Shown here piece by piece: positions 60,658 through 64,000 of a stretch of 64,000 nt of DNA; the stretch's first letter is position 1; every line of letters begins with the position of its first letter. The notes under the pieces are model-generated. The model had not been told where the DNA came from, did not search any database, and saw only the letters and a program-made list of their open reading frames with translations. A program made the position numbers and the translations under genes. Source of the stretch: DASXKD01 sp963806145 (GTDB taxonomy: Bacteria > Actinomycetota > Actinomycetes > Streptosporangiales > Streptosporangiaceae); the NCBI GenBank assembly GCA_963806145.1, contig CAWDXD010000023.1:1-64000 (forward strand). Direction: 5' to 3'.

Positions 60658-62909
60658 CGGCCAGCCCTCGCTTCGTTGATCGCGGCCCACACCTTTTCCG
60701 GTGTGGCCGGCATGTCGATGTGCCGCACGCCCAGGTAGGACACGGCGTCGATAACGGCGTTCAGCACCGCCGGGGTTGATCCGATCGTCCCCGCCTCGCC
60801 GATTCCCTTGGCGCCCAGCGGGTTGATGGTGGTCGGGGTCTCGCTGGCGACCAGCTCGAACGAGGGAAGCTCGGTCGCGGTGATCGCCTCGTAGTCCACC
60901 AGCGTGCTGGTCAGCGGGTTACCGTCGGGATCGTAGCGCACCTCTTCAAGCAGCGCCTGCGCAACACCTTGTGCTATGCCGCCGTGCCGCTGGCCCTCGG
61001 CGAGCACCGGGTTGAGGATCCTCCCGGCGTCGTCCACGGTCACGTGCCGCGCCAGGGTCGCCTTGCCGGTCTCGGTGTCCACCTCCACCACGGCCAGGTG
61101 CGCGCCGAACGGGAACGTCGGCGCACTGGCATTGAAGCGGGCGTCGGCGGCCAGGCCGTCCGGCCCGGCCCGCTCGGCGATCTGGCCCCAGCCCAGCGCG
61201 GACGCCGGGTCGCCGCGCACCTGCCAGGTGCCGCGCACCGTGTCGAGTTCCAGGTCCGCCTCGGCCGCCTCGATCATCTCCGCGGCCAGGCGCCGTGCCT
61301 GCTCCTTGACCCCGCCCGCGGCCTGGACCACCGCGGTCCCGCCAAGCTGCAGCGACCGGGACCCGAAGGTGCCGATGGCCTCGGGTATCGCATCGGTGTC
61401 GCCGTGCACGACGGAGACCGACTCCATCGGGATGCCCAGCTCGTTCTGGACCAGCATCGCCCAGGCGGTGTGGTGCCCCTGCCCGTGCGCGGAACTGCCG
61501 GTGAACACGGTCGCCGCGCCGGTGTCGTCGACCACCACCCGGGCCGTCTCCCCGCCCATGTCCCCGGCGGTGATCTCCACGTAGACCGAGATCCCGAGGC
61601 CGAGCTGTACAGTGTCCGCGCTCTCCCGGCGGCGCGCCTGCTCGGCCCGCAGCGCGGGGTAGCCGGCGGCGGCCAGCACCCGGTCCAGCGCCGCCGCGTA
61701 CTCGCCGGTGTCGTAGGTGGCGCCGGTCGCGCTGGTGAAAGGGAACTTGTCCGGGGGCACCACATTGATCCGGCGCACCTCCGCGGGGTCCATGCCGATC
61801 TCGGCAGCGAAGTCGTCGATCGCCCGCTCGATCGCCGCGGCCGCCTCGGGCCTGCCTGCCCCCCGGTAGGCGGCGATCGGCGTGGTGTTGGTCACCACGG
61901 CACGAAACGAGGCGCCCCCGTGCGGGAGGTCGTACACCCCGGCCGCCATCAGGACGGTGAGCTGCGCCAGGAACGCGGCGAGGCGGTTGAAGGCACCGCA
62001 GTCCTGTACGACGTCGAGGTGGTAGGCGAGCACCCGGCCGTCCCTCGTCCCGCCGATCTTGTAGGTCTGCCGCTGGCCCCGGCCGTGCACCATGCCCACC
62101 AGGTTCTCGCTGCGGGACTCGATCCAGCGGACCGCGTACCCGGTGTGCTTGGCCGCCCAGGCGACGGCGATGGCGTCCCGGTCCACCGCGACCTTGGCGC
62201 CGAACCCGCCGCCCACGTCCGGCGTGATCACCCGGATCAACGCGGGGTCGAGCCCCACGGCCCCGGCGATGGCACCGCGCGCGAGCTGTGGGTTCTGGGT
62301 GCTGGACCAGATCGTCAGCCGGTCGCCGGTCCAGGCGGCCGCCAGCGCCCGCGGCTCCAGCGGGACCGGGGCGAGCCGCTGGTTCACGATTGTCCGCTCG
62401 AGCACCACGTCGCAGCCGTCGAAGCTGGTGTCGTCGCCTTCCCCCGCCGTCCCGGTGCCGAGGATGTTGCTTTCCGTGCCGGGGAACAGCAGCGTCCCGC
62501 CGGTCAGGGCCTCCTCGATGCCGGGGACCGCGGGCAGCAGGTCGTAGTCGACGCTGACCAGTTCCGCCGCGTCCTCGCCCTGGTAGCGGCCCTCGGTCAG
62601 GACCAGGGCCACGGGCTCGCCGACGTAGCGCACCCGGTCGGTCGCGAGCAGCGGCTCAGCCGTGGCGTCACCACCCTCCGGCGGGGCGGGCATGTCGGCG
62701 GCGGTAAGCACGGCGACCACCCCGGGCAGCTCGGTGGCCGCGCTGGTGTCGATCCCGGTGATCAGCGCGTGCGCGACCGGGCTGCGCACGATGGTGACAT
62801 AGGCCGCGCCGGTCAGCTCCGGCAGCCGCAGGTCGTCGGTATAGACGCCACCTTTGGTCAGCAGCCGCGGGTCTTCGGTCCGCAGCACCCGCGTGCCCAT
62901 GATGCTCAT
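60654..62909 (-). CDS. Molybdenum-binding large subunit, form II CoxL-like
   Basis: A 751-residue large subunit. It has VGGGFGAKVAVDRD, AYRGAGRPEAAAA (near residue 345) and GEAGTIGSTPA, with the Glu that assists at the molybdenum. The AYRGAGR sequence is the form II (non-CO) signature; true CO dehydrogenases have AYXCSFR. So it probably hydroxylates an aldehyde or N-heterocycle, not CO. ATG 62909 has GGAGA upstream. It is the first gene of the three-subunit operon. Confidence 0.92.
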   Translation of the reverse strand: MSIMGTRVLRTEDPRLLTKGGVYTDDLRLPELTGAAYVTIVRSPVAHALITGIDTSAATELPGVVAVLTAADMPAPPEGGDATAEPLLATDRVRYVGEPVALVLTEGRYQGEDAAELVSVDYDLLPAVPGIEEALTGGTLLFPGTESNILGTGTAGEGDDTSFDGCDVVLERTIVNQRLAPVPLEPRALAAAWTGDRLTIWSSTQNPQLARGAIAGAVGLDPALIRVITPDVGGGFGAKVAVDRDAIAVAWAAKHTGYAVRWIESRSENLVGMVHGRGQRQTYKIGGTRDGRVLAYHLDVVQDCGAFNRLAAFLAQLTVLMAAGVYDLPHGGASFRAVVTNTTPIAAYRGAGRPEAAAAIERAIDDFAAEIGMDPAEVRRINVVPPDKFPFTSATGATYDTGEYAAALDRVLAAAGYPALRAEQARRRESADTVQLGLGISVYVEITAGDMGGETARVVVDDTGAATVFTGSSAHGQGHHTAWAMLVQNELGIPMESVSVVHGDTDAIPEAIGTFGSRSLQLGGTAVVQAAGGVKEQARRLAAEMIEAAEADLELDTVRGTWQVRGDPASALGWGQIAERAGPDGLAADARFNASAPTFPFGAHLAVVEVDTETGKATLARHVTVDDAGRILNPVLAEGQRHGGIAQGVAQALLEEVRYDPDGNPLTSTLVDYEAITATELPSFELVASETPTTINPLGAKGIGEAGTIGSTPAVLNAVIDAVSYLGVRHIDMPATPEKVWAAINEARAGR

Positions 62910-63048
62910 CGGCTCTCCGTTGTCTCTGGCGTTCCCCTGGCCGCGTGGATCGCGCTTTGCTGGCTGGGGGAAGACTAGCCTGACCACAGCCTGCCACGGC
63001 CAGGACGCCAGCGCCTCATTGGCGAGTCACCGGCCACGGCCCGCCGCG

Positions 63049-64000
63049 TCATCGGCCCGCCGCCGGCGCGGGCGCCACCCGGGACAGGGCGGCCAGCACC
63101 CGGTCCGCCGCGGCCAGGTCACTGTCAAGCGGCCGGTCGGCGGTGGCCCGGTCCAGTGCGGAATCGGCCAGGTCGTAGGCCTTGCGCAGGCCGCCTCCGT
63201 CGGCCGGCACCCGGGCCTGCAGCCGCAGCGCCCGGGTCGCGGCGATCAGCTCGCAGGCCAGCACGGCCCGGTACGGCGCTACGGTGTCGCTGGTGGCCCG
63301 GGCCGACTGGGTGGCGAAGCCCGCGTGCTCCTCCACCCCGCGGGACAGCACCGCACCGCCCAGGGCGGCGGGCGCGGCGAAGCGGCGTATGTCGGCGACC
63401 GCGGAGTGCGCCACGTACTCCAGAATCATCACGCCCGAGCTGGCCCGGTCCTGCGCGAGGAAGCCGTTCAGGCCGGTGAAGGCGGGTTCCATCAGGGTCC
63501 CCAGCCGGGCCACGGACAGGGCCGCGGTCTGGAACAGCGCCGCGCGGATGGCGTCGAGGGCCAGGCCGGCATAGGCGGCGTGGAAGTTCCCGTTGTGCCA
63601 CGCCGCATGCCCGGCCACGTCGATCAGCGGGTTCTCGGCACTACCGTTGAGCTCGGCGTCCACGACGCCGGCGGCGTGCTCGGCCGAGTCCAGCGCGGGG
63701 CCGTGGACCTGGGGGAACGCCCGGTATCCGTAGGGGTCCTGTATCCGTGCCGCGGCGAACGGGCCCGCCGCGAGCAGTGCCCGCATGCTCGCCGCGACCC
63801 GCTGCTGGCCCGGGTGCGGCCGGGCCAGGTGCACCGCCTCGGCGTACGGCTCCGCGGAGCCGCGCACCGCGAGCAGCGACAGCGCCGCCACCGGGACGGC
63901 GGCCCGCAGCAGGGCGGCCAGGTCGTGGCAGGCCAGCGCGGCGTCGCCCAGGGTGGCCGCGCTGCTGCTGATGAACCCGAGCGCCTCGCTGGTGCGGATG
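63049..64000 (-). CDS. Aromatic amino-acid lyase (HAL/PAL family), 3' part; start outside window
   Basis: The frame is open to the right edge, and the first visible residues read SEALGFISSSAATLGDAALA. The visible 316 residues contain the lyase pattern RIQDPYGYRAFPQVHGPALD, SAENPLIDV, NGNFHAAYAGLALDAIRAA, RLGTLMEPAFTGLNGFLA and SSGVMILEYVAHSAVADIR. The MIO-forming Ala-Ser-Gly lies upstream, outside the window. It could be histidine, phenylalanine or tyrosine ammonia-lyase or an aminomutase. Confidence 0.85.
   Translation of the reverse strand, partial: IRTSEALGFISSSAATLGDAALACHDLAALLRAAVPVAALSLLAVRGSAEPYAEAVHLARPHPGQQRVAASMRALLAAGPFAAARIQDPYGYRAFPQVHGPALDSAEHAAGVVDAELNGSAENPLIDVAGHAAWHNGNFHAAYAGLALDAIRAALFQTAALSVARLGTLMEPAFTGLNGFLAQDRASSGVMILEYVAHSAVADIRRFAAPAALGGAVLSRGVEEHAGFATQSARATSDTVAPYRAVLACELIAATRALRLQARVPADGGGLRKAYDLADSALDRATADRPLDSDLAAADRVLAALSRVAPAPAAGR

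Noticed and set aside
60654..62909. Aerobic CO dehydrogenase
   Set aside because: The large subunit has AYRGAGR rather than the AYXCSFR motif needed for CO oxidation.
56636..62978. Long plus-strand frames of 1,201 and 669 residues
   Set aside because: Antisense shadows of the hydrolase-ATPase and molybdenum hydroxylase genes.

Overview
This 64 kb window is GC-rich DNA (about 70% G+C by eye, G/C at third codon positions, many GTG starts) from a high-GC actinomycete chromosome. Actinobacterial markers include a 13E12-type DUF222/HNH gene behind a LexA box, an ECF42-type sigma factor with a DGPF partner, a MshC-like cysteine ligase, an AAC(2')-I homologue and tandem apolipoprotein N-acyltransferases. 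I cannot name the genus. No rRNA, tRNA, CRISPR array or replication origin was seen.

Layout. 0-7.2 kb: end of a membrane protein, a small unknown gene, an ECF sigma factor with a DGPF protein, oligopeptidase B, and a histone-deacetylase-fold amidohydrolase. 7.2-15.3 kb: one SOS-type DUF222-HNH gene split into two halves by 6,029 bp made of three different mobile elements lying end to end, separated by copies of the same TTA. Removing 8249-14277 rejoins the gene in frame. The first element (IS5-like, 38-bp imperfect inverted repeats) is 3.4 kb and carries two divergent secreted-protein genes and a decayed TnsA-like gene. 15.4-25.1 kb: a dipeptide/oligopeptide ABC transporter operon, divergent from a CocE-type hydrolase and a Rieske oxygenase, with a frameshifted HxlR regulator. 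25.1-34.7 kb: mostly single metabolic genes (acetyltransferases, thioesterase, DUF5995, Nudix, AAC(2'), dienelactone hydrolase, sedolisin, GST, serS, EamA exporter). 35-36.7 kb: a decayed HATPase and a frameshifted TnpB with an omega-RNA-like end. 36.8-45 kb: two lnt genes, an L,D-transpeptidase lipoprotein, a prenyl-reductase/membrane-protein/methyltransferase operon, and an MBL hydrolase. 45.4-52.7 kb: an operon of APH-like kinase, CoA-ligase alpha subunit, fused oxoprolinase and cysteine ligase. 52.8-64 kb: MBL-rhodanese, DedA, a decayed amino-acid permease, a hydrolase-ABC ATPase fusion with its permease, a molybdenum hydroxylase operon, and the 3' part of an aromatic amino-acid lyase gene.

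A dispersed GC-rich repeat of about 77-79 bp occurs at four loci (27.4, 31.2, 45.4 and 48.4 kb). The 48.4 kb copy lies in frame inside the oxoprolinase coding sequence. The best candidates for something undescribed are the passenger-carrying IS5-like element inside the stacked insertion, and the membrane-tethered hydrolase fused to an ABC ATPase.
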